DNA from: Cohnella fermenti | Lineage (GTDB): Bacteria; Bacillota; Bacilli; Paenibacillales; Paenibacillaceae | Length of the DNA: 64,000 nucleotides | Assembly (NCBI RefSeq): GCF_004801405.1 | Contig: NZ_SSOB01000011.1 | Span: forward strand, 62,001-126,000 | Reading direction: 5' to 3' | Part shown: positions 43,099-52,938 of the stretch, piece after piece | Layout of the letters: every line of letters begins with the position of its first letter | Numbering within the stretch: the stretch's first letter is position 1 | Made by a program: the position numbers and the translations under genes | The notes under the pieces: model-generated | Database searches by the model: none | What the model saw: only the letters and a program-made list of their open reading frames with translations | What the model was told of the DNA's origin: nothing

Positions 43099-45084
43099 TC
43101 AATACCGGAACCAGTTCACGTCCGCCACGCTGCCGCTGGCCGGCTTGCTGAATACCAGATACAGGTTCTGAACGCCTGTCGCCCCGGTAACGGGCACGCT
43201 TACCGTGCTGTAATCGCCCCAGCCGCCGGTGGCGGGCAGCAGCAGCGAGCCGAGCAGCGTACCGGTCGGGCTGCCGATGCGGAATTCGATCGTGGCATTC
43301 GTATTCGGCGTCGCGTACCTCACCTGAATGGCGGATACGCCGGACGAGCCGAAGTTAACATTATTGTATACTGCATAGTCGCCATTATCCGTGGAGCCGA
43401 GCTTGTTGCCTCCGCCCTCCGGATCGGCCGTCGCGGATACGCTCAGGCCGTGCTGGCTGGAGAAGCTCTCCGCCTCGATCGTCGTATAGGTCGTGTAGCT
43501 GAACCAGTTGATATCGGCGACGCTGCCGGAGGACGCCTTCTTGAACACCATGTACACGTTCTTGATCCCGCTCGCTCCGGTGACGGGAATCGTCGCCGTC
43601 GCGTAGGTCGACCAGCTTCCGGTGGACGGCAGCAGCAGCGAGCCGAGCAGCGGCCCGGTCGGACTGTCCGTTCTGAATTCCACCGTGCCGTCCGTGTTCG
43701 GCGTCGCGTACCTCAGCTGGAACGCATTCGTTCCGGTTCCCATGTTCAGGTTCGTGTAGTAGACGTAGTCGTTGTTGTCCGTGGAGCGGACCATGAGACC
43801 GCCGCCTTCGTCCACCGTTGCGGCCGTGCTGATCTTGTAGCCTCCGGAGTAGCTCTCGGCTTCGATCTTCGCATAGCCCGGCCCCGGAATGACGGGGATG
43901 TCGGTCCGCAGCAACGTCGGGTACACCCAGGCGAAGTGGTGATAGTTCACGCCGTTCAGCACGCCTTCGACCGGACGATATTGCGTCACGTAAATCTCAT
44001 AGTCGGTATTCTGGTAGATCTCGGCCAGCCCTTCGTACATGTTAAGCGGGTATTGATTCGAGTTGAGCGCCGCAGGGAATCCCGTATTGCTGCTGTAAGG
44101 CCACTCGCCGATATGGCCGTTCACGTAGTAGAACAGCTTGTCCGCCGCCAGCTTGATGCTCTTGCCGCTCGGCGACACCCAGTTGAACAGATCCTCGCCC
44201 GTCGTGTTGCGCACAACCTCCGCCGCGGCTGTCATCGGCGACAGCGCGAAGTAATGATACCAGAGCGAGTTGGTGCCGCGCGTCGCTTCTTCGGGCAGGA
44301 AGCCGTTCGCGTCGATCGACGTGTCGATCTGCGTCTTCAGGTTGGCGACCTCCGCCGCGAACGCGGTCGCATCGTCGGTGAATTGATAATACGACAATTG
44401 CGCGTACAGGCTCCAGTCCCACCAGTTGTTGCGGCTGCTCATGCCGTCCCACTTCGGCAGCCATACCGAGGCGATCCAGTTCTTGAACTGGGTCTGGTCG
44501 GCTGTGCTCCAGCCGCTGTATCCCTTGATCAGGTCCGCCGCTTGAACGAGACCTACGCCCAGATAAGCGGAGGCGAGCGGACCGTCCGTACCCGTGACCG
44601 ACGTGTTCGTGTACGCCCAGCCGTTGAGCAGCTCCTTCGCCTTGTCCGCATAGGCCGTATTGCCGGTGAATTGATAGGCCAGCGCCGTCGCATAGGCCGC
44701 CTTGGCATCCTCTTCGATCAATCCCTTGGCGGCATTGTGGCCGGCGGCGTCCGCGTAATAACCGGGAATATTCCAGACGGCGACGGCATGGCTGGTCACG
44801 GACAGCCCGGCGTTCGCGTCGACCATCATCAGATCGTAGGCTTCCTTCCAGGGCGACTGATTCGCGCTCACCTTCGCCTTGATCGCGGCAAGCTCGCCGG
44901 AGGTCACGCTGCTTGCCGGATGGGAATACGCCGAGGCGGCGGCCGCGAAGGCCAGCAGCATCGACAGGGACAGCAGCGCGCATACCGCCGTTTGGACTCT
45001 CCTTAACCGACTCGTTCTTTTCCCATAATGGTTTGTTAGGTCATGGTTTGTTCTGGCATCGTTCGTTCTGATCGTCAATCTCAT
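43099..45084 (-). CDS. Secreted alginate-lyase-superfamily enzyme with two CBM6 modules
   Basis: Extracellular protein of about 661 aa. Signal peptide (about 20-53; VCALLSLSMLLAFAAAASA), an alpha-barrel polysaccharide-lyase domain of the PF05426 type (about 60-390; NNWWDWSLYAQLSYYQF, EATRGTNSLWYHYFALSP, YVNGHIGEWPYSSNTGF), then two CBM6-like beta domains (IEAESYSGGYKIS...DINWFSY; IEAESFSSQHGLS...DVNWFRY). Predicted to cut a uronic-acid polysaccharide by beta-elimination; alginate or glucuronan are both possible. The start at 45084 suits GGAGGG; 45087 is also ATG. Divergent from the importer cluster it probably feeds. Confidence 0.85.
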   Translation of the reverse strand: MRLTIRTNDARTNHDLTNHYGKRTSRLRRVQTAVCALLSLSMLLAFAAAASAYSHPASSVTSGELAAIKAKVSANQSPWKEAYDLMMVDANAGLSVTSHAVAVWNIPGYYADAAGHNAAKGLIEEDAKAAYATALAYQFTGNTAYADKAKELLNGWAYTNTSVTGTDGPLASAYLGVGLVQAADLIKGYSGWSTADQTQFKNWIASVWLPKWDGMSSRNNWWDWSLYAQLSYYQFTDDATAFAAEVANLKTQIDTSIDANGFLPEEATRGTNSLWYHYFALSPMTAAAEVVRNTTGEDLFNWVSPSGKSIKLAADKLFYYVNGHIGEWPYSSNTGFPAALNSNQYPLNMYEGLAEIYQNTDYEIYVTQYRPVEGVLNGVNYHHFAWVYPTLLRTDIPVIPGPGYAKIEAESYSGGYKISTAATVDEGGGLMVRSTDNNDYVYYTNLNMGTGTNAFQLRYATPNTDGTVEFRTDSPTGPLLGSLLLPSTGSWSTYATATIPVTGASGIKNVYMVFKKASSGSVADINWFSYTTYTTIEAESFSSQHGLSVSATADPEGGGNKLGSTDNGDYAVYNNVNFGSSGVSAIQVRYATPNTNATIEFRIGSPTGTLLGSLLLPATGGWGDYSTVSVPVTGATGVQNLYLVFSKPASGSVADVNWFRY

Positions 45085-45105
45085 CATCGTCCCTCCATCG
45101 GAGTA

Positions 45106-45119
45106 ATAAAGCGCTTGCA
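45106..45119 (-). promoter_or_regulatory. Candidate cre site before the lyase gene
   Basis: ATAAAGCGCTTGCA, 22-35 bases upstream of the start; 12 of 14 consensus positions fit. Confidence 0.5.
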
Positions 45120-45209
45120 AGGCGCCGCGATCATGATCACCTCGTATTATACCGAACCGCGGCCGGCGCGCCAGCGAATTCGTGCAACTCGCGGCAAAGA
45201 TTCGTGTCG

Positions 45210-45249
45210 GACGAGATAATGCAAGTGCCGATGACGAGATTGTTCAAGT
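45210..45249 (+). promoter_or_regulatory. Direct-repeat AraC-type operator before the importer
   Basis: GACGAGATAATGCAAGT (45210-45226) and GACGAGATTGTTCAAGT (45233-45249) differ at two or three positions and are 23 bases apart, about two helical turns. Confidence 0.5.
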
Positions 45250-45385
45250 TTCGCGAATCTTTACTATAGCCCGTCTCCCCTTGCCCCGCCTAGACTGAAG
45301 TCACCCGAACGGGCCAACCGGACGCCTCCGCAACCCCGGACGAACCCCGGACGCCAAGCAACAAAGCAAAGGAGTGGAGCTTGCC

Positions 45386-46309
45386 TTGATCAAAAGAAAT
45401 ACGTTCCTGCGGGAGATCGTCACCAACCGGATGCTGTTCCTGATGCTGATCCCGACCCTCTTGTTCTTCGTGATCAACAATTATTTGCCGATGGTAGGCA
45501 TCTACTATGCGTTCACGAGATTCGACTTCAGCAAGAGCCTGTTCGACAGCGACTTCGTCGGCTTCGAGAACTTCGAATTCCTGTGGAGGTCCGGCATCCT
45601 GACGCGTCTGACGCTCAACACGCTCGGCTACAACGCGGCCTTCATCCTGCTCGGCAACGTCGGGGCGATCGCGCTTGCGGTGCTCGTCAGCGAGCTGAAG
45701 CTGAAGTGGTTCAAGAAGCTGAGCCAGTCGGTCATGTTCCTGCCCTACTTCATCTCGTTCGTCATCCTGAGCGTTATCGTGTACAACATCTTCAACTACG
45801 AGAGCGGGTTCCTGAACACGCTGCTGAAGGGCTGGGGCTTGAATCCGGTCGACGTCTACAGCACTCCCTGGGTGTGGGTGCCGCTCATCATCTTCTTCTA
45901 TCTGTGGAAAAACCTCGGCTACAGCATGGTCATCTACTTGGCTGCGATCACGGGAATCAGCGACGAATACTACGAAGCGGCCAAGATCGACGGCGCCCAC
46001 ATTTTCCAACGTGTCCGCTATATTACGATCCCGATGCTGAAGTCGACCTTCGTCGTCCTGCTGCTCTTCGCGCTGGGCAGCATCATGAAGGGCCAATTCG
46101 ACCTGTTCTATCAGCTGATCGGCAACAACGGGATGCTCTACAACGCCACCGACATTCTCGACACCTACGTCTATCGTTCGCTGAAGGTGACGTTCGACAT
46201 CGGCATGGCCTCGGCGGCGGGCGTCTACCAATCGCTGTTCGGATTCGCGCTCGTCATGATCGTCAACACGATCATCCGCAAGATCAACGAAGATTACGCC
46301 TTATTCTAG
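45386..46309 (+). CDS. Carbohydrate ABC permease (LplB type)
   Basis: Membrane subunit of about 307 aa with six hydrophobic segments, EAA loop YEAAKIDGAHIFQRVRYITI and the C-terminus NTIIRKINEDYALF. The best start is TTG at 45386, 11 bases after AAAGGAG; a GTG at 45374 overlaps that site. First gene of the operon that includes GH78. Confidence 0.9.
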   Translation: MIKRNTFLREIVTNRMLFLMLIPTLLFFVINNYLPMVGIYYAFTRFDFSKSLFDSDFVGFENFEFLWRSGILTRLTLNTLGYNAAFILLGNVGAIALAVLVSELKLKWFKKLSQSVMFLPYFISFVILSVIVYNIFNYESGFLNTLLKGWGLNPVDVYSTPWVWVPLIIFFYLWKNLGYSMVIYLAAITGISDEYYEAAKIDGAHIFQRVRYITIPMLKSTFVVLLLFALGSIMKGQFDLFYQLIGNNGMLYNATDILDTYVYRSLKVTFDIGMASAAGVYQSLFGFALVMIVNTIIRKINEDYALF

Positions 46310-46322
46310 GAGGACCGCGGTT

Positions 46323-47213
46323 GTGAAAATAAAAGAAGAGAAGTATTCGGGGTTGTTCAAATGGATCGCCTACATCTCCGTTGCCTTGACGACGCTGCTA
46401 TGTCTGCTGCCCTTCCTGCTCATCGTCTCCGCTTCGCTCACCCGCAACGAGGCGCTCGTTCGGGAAGGCTACCGGCTGTGGCCGCAGGAGTTCTCCCTGG
46501 AAGGCTACAGGATGATCTTCAAGTTCCCCGAGCGAGTGCTTCATGCCTACGGCGTTACGGGCCTGACGACCGTCGTCGGCACGCTGCTCGGCCTGTTCTT
46601 CATCACGATGGCAGGCTACGTGCTCCAGCGCAAGGACTTCCGTTACCGCAACGTCTTCGCCTTCCTCATCTACTTCACCACGCTGTTCGGCGGAGGGCTT
46701 GTTCCCTGGTACATCCTGTTCACCAAGTATTTGAAGCTGACCGACACGTACGCCGTCCTGATCTTCCCGGGACTCATGACGCCGTTCCTCATCATTCTGA
46801 TGAAGAACTTCATTCGCTCCGCCGTGCCCGAGGAAGTCAACGAATCCGCCAAGATCGACGGCGCCGGCGACTTCCGGATCTACAGCCGCATCGTGCTGCC
46901 CTTGTCGCTGCCGGGCATCGCCACCGTCGGCCTGTTCCTGGCGCTCGGCTATTGGAACGACTGGCTGCTGTCCTCGCTGTTCATTAACGATACCGACATG
47001 TACCAGCTTCAATATTACTTGTACAACGTCATCAATACCGTATCGTTCATGGCGTCCATGGGCGGCAACGGCGTCTCGCTCGGCGGCAGCATCCCGACCG
47101 AGTCGATGAAGATGGCGATGGCGATCATCGCGACGGGGCCGATTCTGCTGCTGTATCCGTTCGTGCAGCGCTACTTCGTCAAGGGACTCACGATCGGCGC
47201 CGTCAAAGGCTGA
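46323..47213 (+). CDS. Carbohydrate ABC permease (LplC type)
   Basis: Membrane subunit of 296 aa with the EAA loop NESAKIDGAGDFRIYSRIVL and C-terminus VKGLTIGAVKG. GTG start behind AGGAGG. No ATPase gene nearby; depends on a shared one. Confidence 0.92.
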   Translation: MKIKEEKYSGLFKWIAYISVALTTLLCLLPFLLIVSASLTRNEALVREGYRLWPQEFSLEGYRMIFKFPERVLHAYGVTGLTTVVGTLLGLFFITMAGYVLQRKDFRYRNVFAFLIYFTTLFGGGLVPWYILFTKYLKLTDTYAVLIFPGLMTPFLIILMKNFIRSAVPEEVNESAKIDGAGDFRIYSRIVLPLSLPGIATVGLFLALGYWNDWLLSSLFINDTDMYQLQYYLYNVINTVSFMASMGGNGVSLGGSIPTESMKMAMAIIATGPILLLYPFVQRYFVKGLTIGAVKG

Positions 47214-47220
47214 ATACCGG

Positions 47221-47257
47221 TTAGAACCGCCGCGGGTATCGCCCCGCGGACGGCTAA
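47221..47257 (+). other. Intercistronic hairpin before the binding-protein gene
   Basis: TTAG..CCG.CCGCGG / CCGCGG.CGG.CTAA long interrupted stem, no T run. Probably an mRNA processing or stability element. Confidence 0.45.
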
Positions 47258-47290
47258 CATATATACTATGAAGAATAAGGGAGGATTCAC

Positions 47291-48880
47291 ATGTCTTACA
47301 GAAAGAATGCGCTTACGCTGTCGGCAGGCGCGCTGGCCCTGGTTACGGTCTTGTCCGCTTGCGGCAATAACAACGACGATACCTCGTCGCCGGCGACGTC
47401 CCCGTCTTCGTCTCCGTCCGCTTCCGCCGCATCGTCGTCCGCATCCGCGGCCCCTGCCGGCCTCGACACGTCGAAGCACGTCACGCTGCAGTTCTACATG
47501 CTCGGAGATGCGCCGAAGGATCTGGATCTGATTCAGGACGAGATCAACAAGATGGCCGAGGAAGAGCTGAACGCGACGGTCAAGTTCAACTTCACGACGT
47601 GGACCGATTGGGACCAGAAGTACAAGCTGCTGCTCTCCTCGGGCCAGCAGGTCGACCTTCTGTTCACCGCCGATTGGACGCAGTACCAGGCGTATGCCAA
47701 CAGCGGCGCCTTCCTGCCGCTCGACGATCTGCTGCCGACGGCGGCCCCCAAGCTGCAGGAGTTCGTGCCGGAAGACATGTGGGAAGCGGTGAAGGTCAAG
47801 GGCAAAATCTATACGGTTCCGGCAACCTATAAGGAATATGTCACCAACGGCTTCGTCTACCGCGAGGACCTGCGCGAGAAGTACAACCTGCCCGTGCCGA
47901 AGGACCTCGCGACCATGGAGGCGTACCTGGAGGGCATCAAGCAGAACGAACCCGGCATGACGCCGCTCGCCATCGACAACGTGACGGACAACCTCATCAA
48001 CCCGCTGCGCGAGCTGACGGACCATTCGGTCGGCGCCAAGCTCCCGTACGGCATCGGCATCAAGTATGAATCGCCGAACGACGTCTACTCGTACTGGGGC
48101 TCGGAGGAGCAGCTCTCCGACTTGAACCTGGTCCGCAGTTGGGCCGAGAAGGGACTGTTCGCCAAGAACGTGCTCAACCAGAAGGAGCTCTCGGGCGATC
48201 TGATCACCAGCGGCAAGGCGGCGGCGATGCTCGGCGACAACCCGACAAGGTATAACGACAATAACATGAAGATGCAATCGCTGCATCCGGACTGGAAGCT
48301 CGGCTATACGCCGTATGCGGAGATTCTCGGCTACGCCACGCCGGTGCATCCGATCCACAACGGCTTCGCCATTCCGAAGAACAGCGCGAATCCGGAGCGC
48401 GCGCTGGCGTTCTACGAGAAGCTGGTGACCGACAAGCGCTACAACCTGCTGACGCAATACGGCATCGAAGGCAAGCATTACACCGTGGAGAACGGTTATT
48501 ACACGATGATCGGCGACAGCTCGTCGAACGGCTTCCCGCGCGAGGGCATGCAAGGCTGGGCTTGGCGCAATCCGGAATACATGCTGTTCGATCAAGGCTA
48601 CGACGGCGTCAAAGCCATCTTCGACGAGCTCGACAAGGTGGCCAAGCCCGACCTGTTCACCGGCTTCACGGAGGATTATACATCGTACCAGCCGGAGCGC
48701 GCCGCGCTGGAGCAGGTAGAGAAGCAATACTTCTATCCGTTGTACGCAGGGCTTCTGTCCGATGTTCAAGCGGGCATCGACACGGCGATGGCCAAGGCCA
48801 AGCAAGCCGGGCTGGAGAAAATCCAGGAATCGTACAAGCAGCAATGGCTGGCGTATACGGCGGAGGCGGGCATCCAGTAA
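47291..48880 (+). CDS. Sugar-binding lipoprotein of the ABC importer
   Basis: Binding protein of 529 aa: lipobox LSAC, a Ser/Ala/Pro-rich tether (PSSSPSASAASSSASAAPA) and a LipO-type binding domain (GKIYTVPATYKEYVTNGFVY, NGFAIPKNSANPERALAFYE). AAGGGAGG precedes the start. Unusually it follows the permeases rather than leading the operon. Substrate likely a uronic-acid or rhamnose-containing oligosaccharide, from its neighbours. Confidence 0.92.
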   Translation: MSYRKNALTLSAGALALVTVLSACGNNNDDTSSPATSPSSSPSASAASSSASAAPAGLDTSKHVTLQFYMLGDAPKDLDLIQDEINKMAEEELNATVKFNFTTWTDWDQKYKLLLSSGQQVDLLFTADWTQYQAYANSGAFLPLDDLLPTAAPKLQEFVPEDMWEAVKVKGKIYTVPATYKEYVTNGFVYREDLREKYNLPVPKDLATMEAYLEGIKQNEPGMTPLAIDNVTDNLINPLRELTDHSVGAKLPYGIGIKYESPNDVYSYWGSEEQLSDLNLVRSWAEKGLFAKNVLNQKELSGDLITSGKAAAMLGDNPTRYNDNNMKMQSLHPDWKLGYTPYAEILGYATPVHPIHNGFAIPKNSANPERALAFYEKLVTDKRYNLLTQYGIEGKHYTVENGYYTMIGDSSSNGFPREGMQGWAWRNPEYMLFDQGYDGVKAIFDELDKVAKPDLFTGFTEDYTSYQPERAALEQVEKQYFYPLYAGLLSDVQAGIDTAMAKAKQAGLEKIQESYKQQWLAYTAEAGIQ

Positions 48881-48917
48881 TCCCGCGATAGTCCCGCAGG
48901 CGGCAGCGCAGCCGCGG

Positions 48918-48950
48918 GAGAGCCGCGCCGGGAACAACCGGCAGGCTCTC
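48918..48950 (+). terminator. Hairpin after the binding-protein gene
   Basis: GAGAGCC..CCGG / CCGG..GGCTCTC followed by TTGC. Likely partial terminator or 3' stabiliser. Confidence 0.4.
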
Positions 48951-48988
48951 TTGCGGCGATCATGCATCCAGAAGAAGGAGAGGTTCCT

Positions 48989-51268
48989 TTGCGATTGTTG
49001 ACCGCGTTTCGCCGGATGAACCTTTATATGAAGCTGCTGCTCGGCATCGTGCTCGTGACCGTCGTCACGCTGGCCGTCGCTTCGGCCATTTTGTTTTTTT
49101 ATTTTACCCGGATCGCCCTCGGGCAAGTGTACCGCACCGACCTCGACAGCCTCGAGCAGACAAGCCGGGAAGTCAGGCGGTTGACCGAGAGCGCCCAGAC
49201 GCTGACATTCCAGATGTACCGCAATACGACGATCACCCAACTGCTCTATTACGGCACGCCGAACGTATACGAGACGGTGGCCGCATTGACCGAGATGAAC
49301 AATTACCTGCTCACGATGCCTTATATCGACTCCATCTACGCTTACAACCCGCGAACCGCGAACGTCTACATCGCGGCCGATTACGGACAGAACGGCCCGT
49401 ACGCCAAGAGCGAGCTGGCCGATAACGATATATTGACGCTTCTGGACAACTATACGGATTACAAACCGCTTGTCCCGATTCCCCGGTACGTGTGGACGGA
49501 CGAATCGCGCACGGAGCGCAAAGCGGTGTACACCTACTTGTTCTACGACGCGATCGGCTCCCCCGACAACTCGCTCAACTCGGCGATCGTCGTCAACATC
49601 GACGCCGACTGGATTCACAAGGATATCGGCGGAAGCGGCAGCGACAAGATCGGACGCACGTTTATCATCGACAACTCGGGCAAGCTGCAATTCGGCGGCG
49701 AGGAGCGACTCGAAGCGGAGGCGCGCGACCTTGTCGAGCGAATCGATCGGCGCCAGGGAGCCGGCTACCTCGTCGGCCGCTATGCGGGCGAACGATCGCT
49801 CATCTCCTATACGCAAGCCGACGACATGGACTGGCGGTATGTTCGCGTCAGCTCCTATGCCGCCGTCACCGGCAAGGTCGAGGATATGCGCCGGACAACG
49901 ATCCTCATCACGCTCGCGATCGTCGCCTTCGGCCTGCTGCTGTCCTGGCTTCAGACGCGCAGGCTGTATGCGCCGATCGACCATATGGCAAGCCGGGTCA
50001 GCATGCTCGAGGTGGATCGGCGCAACAATCTGTTCACGGTCCGGCAGACGTACTTGCGCAGCCTCGTGTTCGGGCGTGAGCCCGTCAACCCGAAGGCGCT
50101 GCGCGAACGGTTCGCCGCGCTCGGGATCGGCTTCGACATTCAGGGGGAATACCGGATCGCGCTGCTCGGCATCGACGGCTTCCCGGCGTTCGCCGAAGCG
50201 CGCGGGGCGGATGTGCACGTCTACAAATACGCGATCATGAACATCGCGTCGGAGCTGGCGAACCAGGCTTATCAGGCGGAGACGGTCGATCTCGAGGAAG
50301 GGCTTGTGCTGCTTCTGCTCGGCTCGTCCTCCCTCTCGTCCACCCCTGCGGCTTCGCCCGAGCAATCGGACGAGAGGTACATTCGCTCGATGCTTATGCA
50401 GATCCAGAATGCGACGCGCGAGCATCTCGGGCTCGGCTTGTCGATCGCCTACACCGCCCCCGACCGTCAATTCCTGCATCTCGGCGCGCTGTACCGCCAA
50501 TCGGCCGAAGCGCTGAAGTACCGCTTCCACGCCGGCCGCGGCGCAATTCTGTATGCGCCCGATACCATCGTGCCTCCGTCCAACGAATACCGCTATCCGG
50601 CGGATCGCGAGCGCCGGCTGAACGAAGCGATCATGGCCGGCAAGACGGACGAAGCCCGCGCGATCTGCGACGAGCTGCTGGACGAGACCCGGCGCTATCC
50701 GATCCAGGCGGCCGAGGACCTGCTGGCGCGGCTCAAGACGGCGCTCGCCCAATCGCTGACGATGCTCGAACGCAACCACGGCATCGAGTTCGCCGCTCAT
50801 CCGGACAGGCATTGGCCGCCGGCGTCCCGGATCGAGACTCGCGCGGAGGCGGAACGGCTGATCGAGGAGCTGCTGGCGGAAGCCAGGGACAAGGTGGAAG
50901 GCAAGCGCAAGCACCGCCTGGAAGATCTGATCGGCCAGATCAACGAGCTGATCGAGCGGCAGTACGGCGATCCCGCGCTGTCGCTGAACCTTGTCGCCGA
51001 GCTGCTCAGCATGTCCCCGAGCTATGTCGGGCGGCTGTACAAGCAGCATACGATGAACACGATCGTCGACGCGATCCAGAAGGTGCGGCTGGAACGGGCG
51101 ATGGAGCTGCTCGCCCGGACCCATCTTCCGATCGCCGAGATTGCGGAGCAATGCGGCTTCACCAGCACGTCCTACTTCAACCGATTATTCAAGAAGCACT
51201 ACGGGCTGACGCCGACGGACTGCCGGAAGGGCGGCGAGCGGAGCATCGGCGAAGATCTTCTGACCTAG
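48989..51268 (+). CDS. Membrane-anchored AraC regulator with extracytoplasmic sensor
   Basis: One-component regulator of about 759 aa. Membrane helix (LLLGIVLVTVVTLAVASAIL), a Cache-like outer domain of about 260 residues, a second helix (ILITLALIVAFGLLL-like ITLAIVAFGLLLSWLQ), a linker of about 320 residues similar to YesN middle regions, and a C-terminal AraC domain (LSMSPSYVGRLYKQHTMNTI, PIAEIAEQCGFTSTSYFNRL). The TTG at 48989 lies behind AAGGAGAGG; the ATG at 48962 would include that site. It probably senses oligosaccharide outside and activates the surrounding operons. Confidence 0.88.
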   Translation: MRLLTAFRRMNLYMKLLLGIVLVTVVTLAVASAILFFYFTRIALGQVYRTDLDSLEQTSREVRRLTESAQTLTFQMYRNTTITQLLYYGTPNVYETVAALTEMNNYLLTMPYIDSIYAYNPRTANVYIAADYGQNGPYAKSELADNDILTLLDNYTDYKPLVPIPRYVWTDESRTERKAVYTYLFYDAIGSPDNSLNSAIVVNIDADWIHKDIGGSGSDKIGRTFIIDNSGKLQFGGEERLEAEARDLVERIDRRQGAGYLVGRYAGERSLISYTQADDMDWRYVRVSSYAAVTGKVEDMRRTTILITLAIVAFGLLLSWLQTRRLYAPIDHMASRVSMLEVDRRNNLFTVRQTYLRSLVFGREPVNPKALRERFAALGIGFDIQGEYRIALLGIDGFPAFAEARGADVHVYKYAIMNIASELANQAYQAETVDLEEGLVLLLLGSSSLSSTPAASPEQSDERYIRSMLMQIQNATREHLGLGLSIAYTAPDRQFLHLGALYRQSAEALKYRFHAGRGAILYAPDTIVPPSNEYRYPADRERRLNEAIMAGKTDEARAICDELLDETRRYPIQAAEDLLARLKTALAQSLTMLERNHGIEFAAHPDRHWPPASRIETRAEAERLIEELLAEARDKVEGKRKHRLEDLIGQINELIERQYGDPALSLNLVAELLSMSPSYVGRLYKQHTMNTIVDAIQKVRLERAMELLARTHLPIAEIAEQCGFTSTSYFNRLFKKHYGLTPTDCRKGGERSIGEDLLT

Positions 51269-51347
51269 CCGACCGAGCCGTGAAGAAGGAAGCGCGCACA
51301 GCCCCGGCAGACCGAATACGGCAGCGCAGAGAGAGGATGGGAGTTCC

Positions 51348-52892
51348 ATGAACGACAGTCATTCATACGCAGAGACGGCGGAGCAGCACATTCCCGCACT
51401 GAGGAGGACCCGGATCGAGCCGAAGCGGCTTGTGCGGGTCTTGCCGGATGAGCAAGCATTCCAAGGCTGGCGAACGGAGCACGGCGGCACGATCGACGCC
51501 TTCGCCTCCGGCGACTACGCCAAGGGAGACAGCATCGTGCTCGACTTCGGCATCCATTGCGTCGGTTATCTGACCGTGCGAATCGGCGCGGCGGTCGGCC
51601 CTGCGGACGCTCCGGTGCGGCTTAAGCTCATCTTCGGAGAGATGCCGTGCGAGATCGGCGAAGACTTCGACAGCTACGACGGCTCGCTCAGCCGCGCCTG
51701 GCTGCAGGAAGAGATCGTCAACCTCGATACCGTTCCCGGAACGTACACACTGCCCAGGCGCTATACCTTCCGCTACCTCAGAATCGTTGTGCTGGAGCCT
51801 TCGCGCAAGTTCCGTATAACGTTCCCGGACATTTATGTCACGCATGTCACTTCGGGAGACCCGGGCCGGGTCGAGCCGCTGCCGGAATCGCTGCCGGCGG
51901 ATCTGCGGGAGATGGATCGAATCGCCGTCAAGACGCTGGAGGATTGCATGCAGACCGTGTTCGAGGACGGGCCGAAGCGCGACCGTCGGCTGTGGCTCGG
52001 CGATCTGCGGCTGCAGGCGCTCGCGAGCTGCCGGACGTTCGGCAGTCACTCGCTTGTGAAGCGGTGCCTGTATCTTTTTGCCGGCCTTCGGCTGGAGGGC
52101 GGGAAGGTGCCGGCTTGCGTCTACGAGAAGCCCGAGCCGCACCCCGACGATATTTATTTATACGACTATGCGTTGTTCTTCGCCGCCGCGCTGCACGATT
52201 ATTACCGGGAGACCGGCGACGGGCAGACGTTGGCGGAGCTGTATCCGGTCGCTTGCGACCAGATCCGCATCGGCCTGGAGCGGCTCGACGAGCGCGGCAT
52301 CGTGCAGGACGACGAGACCTGGTACTGCTTCACCGATTGGCGGGACGAGCTGAACAAGCAGGCGTCCGCACAGGCCGTGCTGATCTATTGCATGAAGCGA
52401 GCGCTTGCGCTTGCCCGGGCGCTGAACCGGAATGACGATTGCAACTGGCTGGAGACGGAGATCGAGCGTGCCTCGAAGGCGGCGCTTGCGGAGCTGTGGC
52501 GTGCCGATGCGGGGTTCTTCGTCAGCGGAGCGGAAGAGCAGGTGTCTTGGGCGTCCCAGATCTGGATGGCGCTGGCCGGAGTGCTGGACCCCGTCGAGAC
52601 GACCGCATTGATGGACCGCCTGTTCGAACGCCCGCCCGGCGTCGGCATGACGACGCCCTACATGCATCACCACCTGATCGAGGCGCTGTTCGAATGCGGC
52701 CGCCGCGAGCGGGCGATCGCGGAGATGCGCCGCTATTGGGGCGGCATGATGGCGGACGGGGCGGACACGTTCTGGGAGCTGTACGACCCGGCGGACAAGC
52801 TGAGCTCTCCGTACGGCAGCAACCTCGTCAACAGCTATTGCCATGCCTGGAGCTGCACGCCGGCCTACTTCATCCGGACGTACCTGATCTGA
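51348..52892 (+). CDS. GH78-like alpha-L-rhamnosidase
   Basis: Cytoplasmic protein of 514 aa. A short beta-rich N-terminus (about 50-190) precedes an alpha/alpha-barrel of the bacterial rhamnosidase type. The GH78 catalytic region is seen as EDGPKRDRRLWLGDLRLQA (the general-acid region, normally GPKRDR..W.GD), WYCFTDWRDELNKQASAQAV and TFWELYDPADKLSSPYGSNLVNSYCHAWS. It is shorter than classical GH78 enzymes (about 900 aa), lacking extra beta domains. No signal peptide. Last gene of the importer cluster. Confidence 0.82.
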   Translation: MNDSHSYAETAEQHIPALRRTRIEPKRLVRVLPDEQAFQGWRTEHGGTIDAFASGDYAKGDSIVLDFGIHCVGYLTVRIGAAVGPADAPVRLKLIFGEMPCEIGEDFDSYDGSLSRAWLQEEIVNLDTVPGTYTLPRRYTFRYLRIVVLEPSRKFRITFPDIYVTHVTSGDPGRVEPLPESLPADLREMDRIAVKTLEDCMQTVFEDGPKRDRRLWLGDLRLQALASCRTFGSHSLVKRCLYLFAGLRLEGGKVPACVYEKPEPHPDDIYLYDYALFFAAALHDYYRETGDGQTLAELYPVACDQIRIGLERLDERGIVQDDETWYCFTDWRDELNKQASAQAVLIYCMKRALALARALNRNDDCNWLETEIERASKAALAELWRADAGFFVSGAEEQVSWASQIWMALAGVLDPVETTALMDRLFERPPGVGMTTPYMHHHLIEALFECGRRERAIAEMRRYWGGMMADGADTFWELYDPADKLSSPYGSNLVNSYCHAWSCTPAYFIRTYLI

Positions 52893-52938
52893 GTCGTTGC
52901 CGCCGATGACCTTCCGAAGCCGCTGGCCGCTGATTTTT

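Larger units (their letters stand above)
45085..45385. other. Divergent control region between lyase and importer
   Basis: No gene. Contains a candidate cre site next to the lyase start and a pair of 17-base direct repeats, probably the target of the AraC-type regulator at 48989-51268. Confidence 0.55.

Noticed and set aside
42844..45006. 720-codon plus-strand frame
   Set aside because: Antisense shadow of the lyase-CBM6 gene; its composition is Arg/His-rich without any motif.
47171..51151. 1326-codon open frame on the minus strand
   Set aside because: It is antisense to the permease end, binding protein and AraC genes; long antisense frames are expected from the GC-biased codon use.
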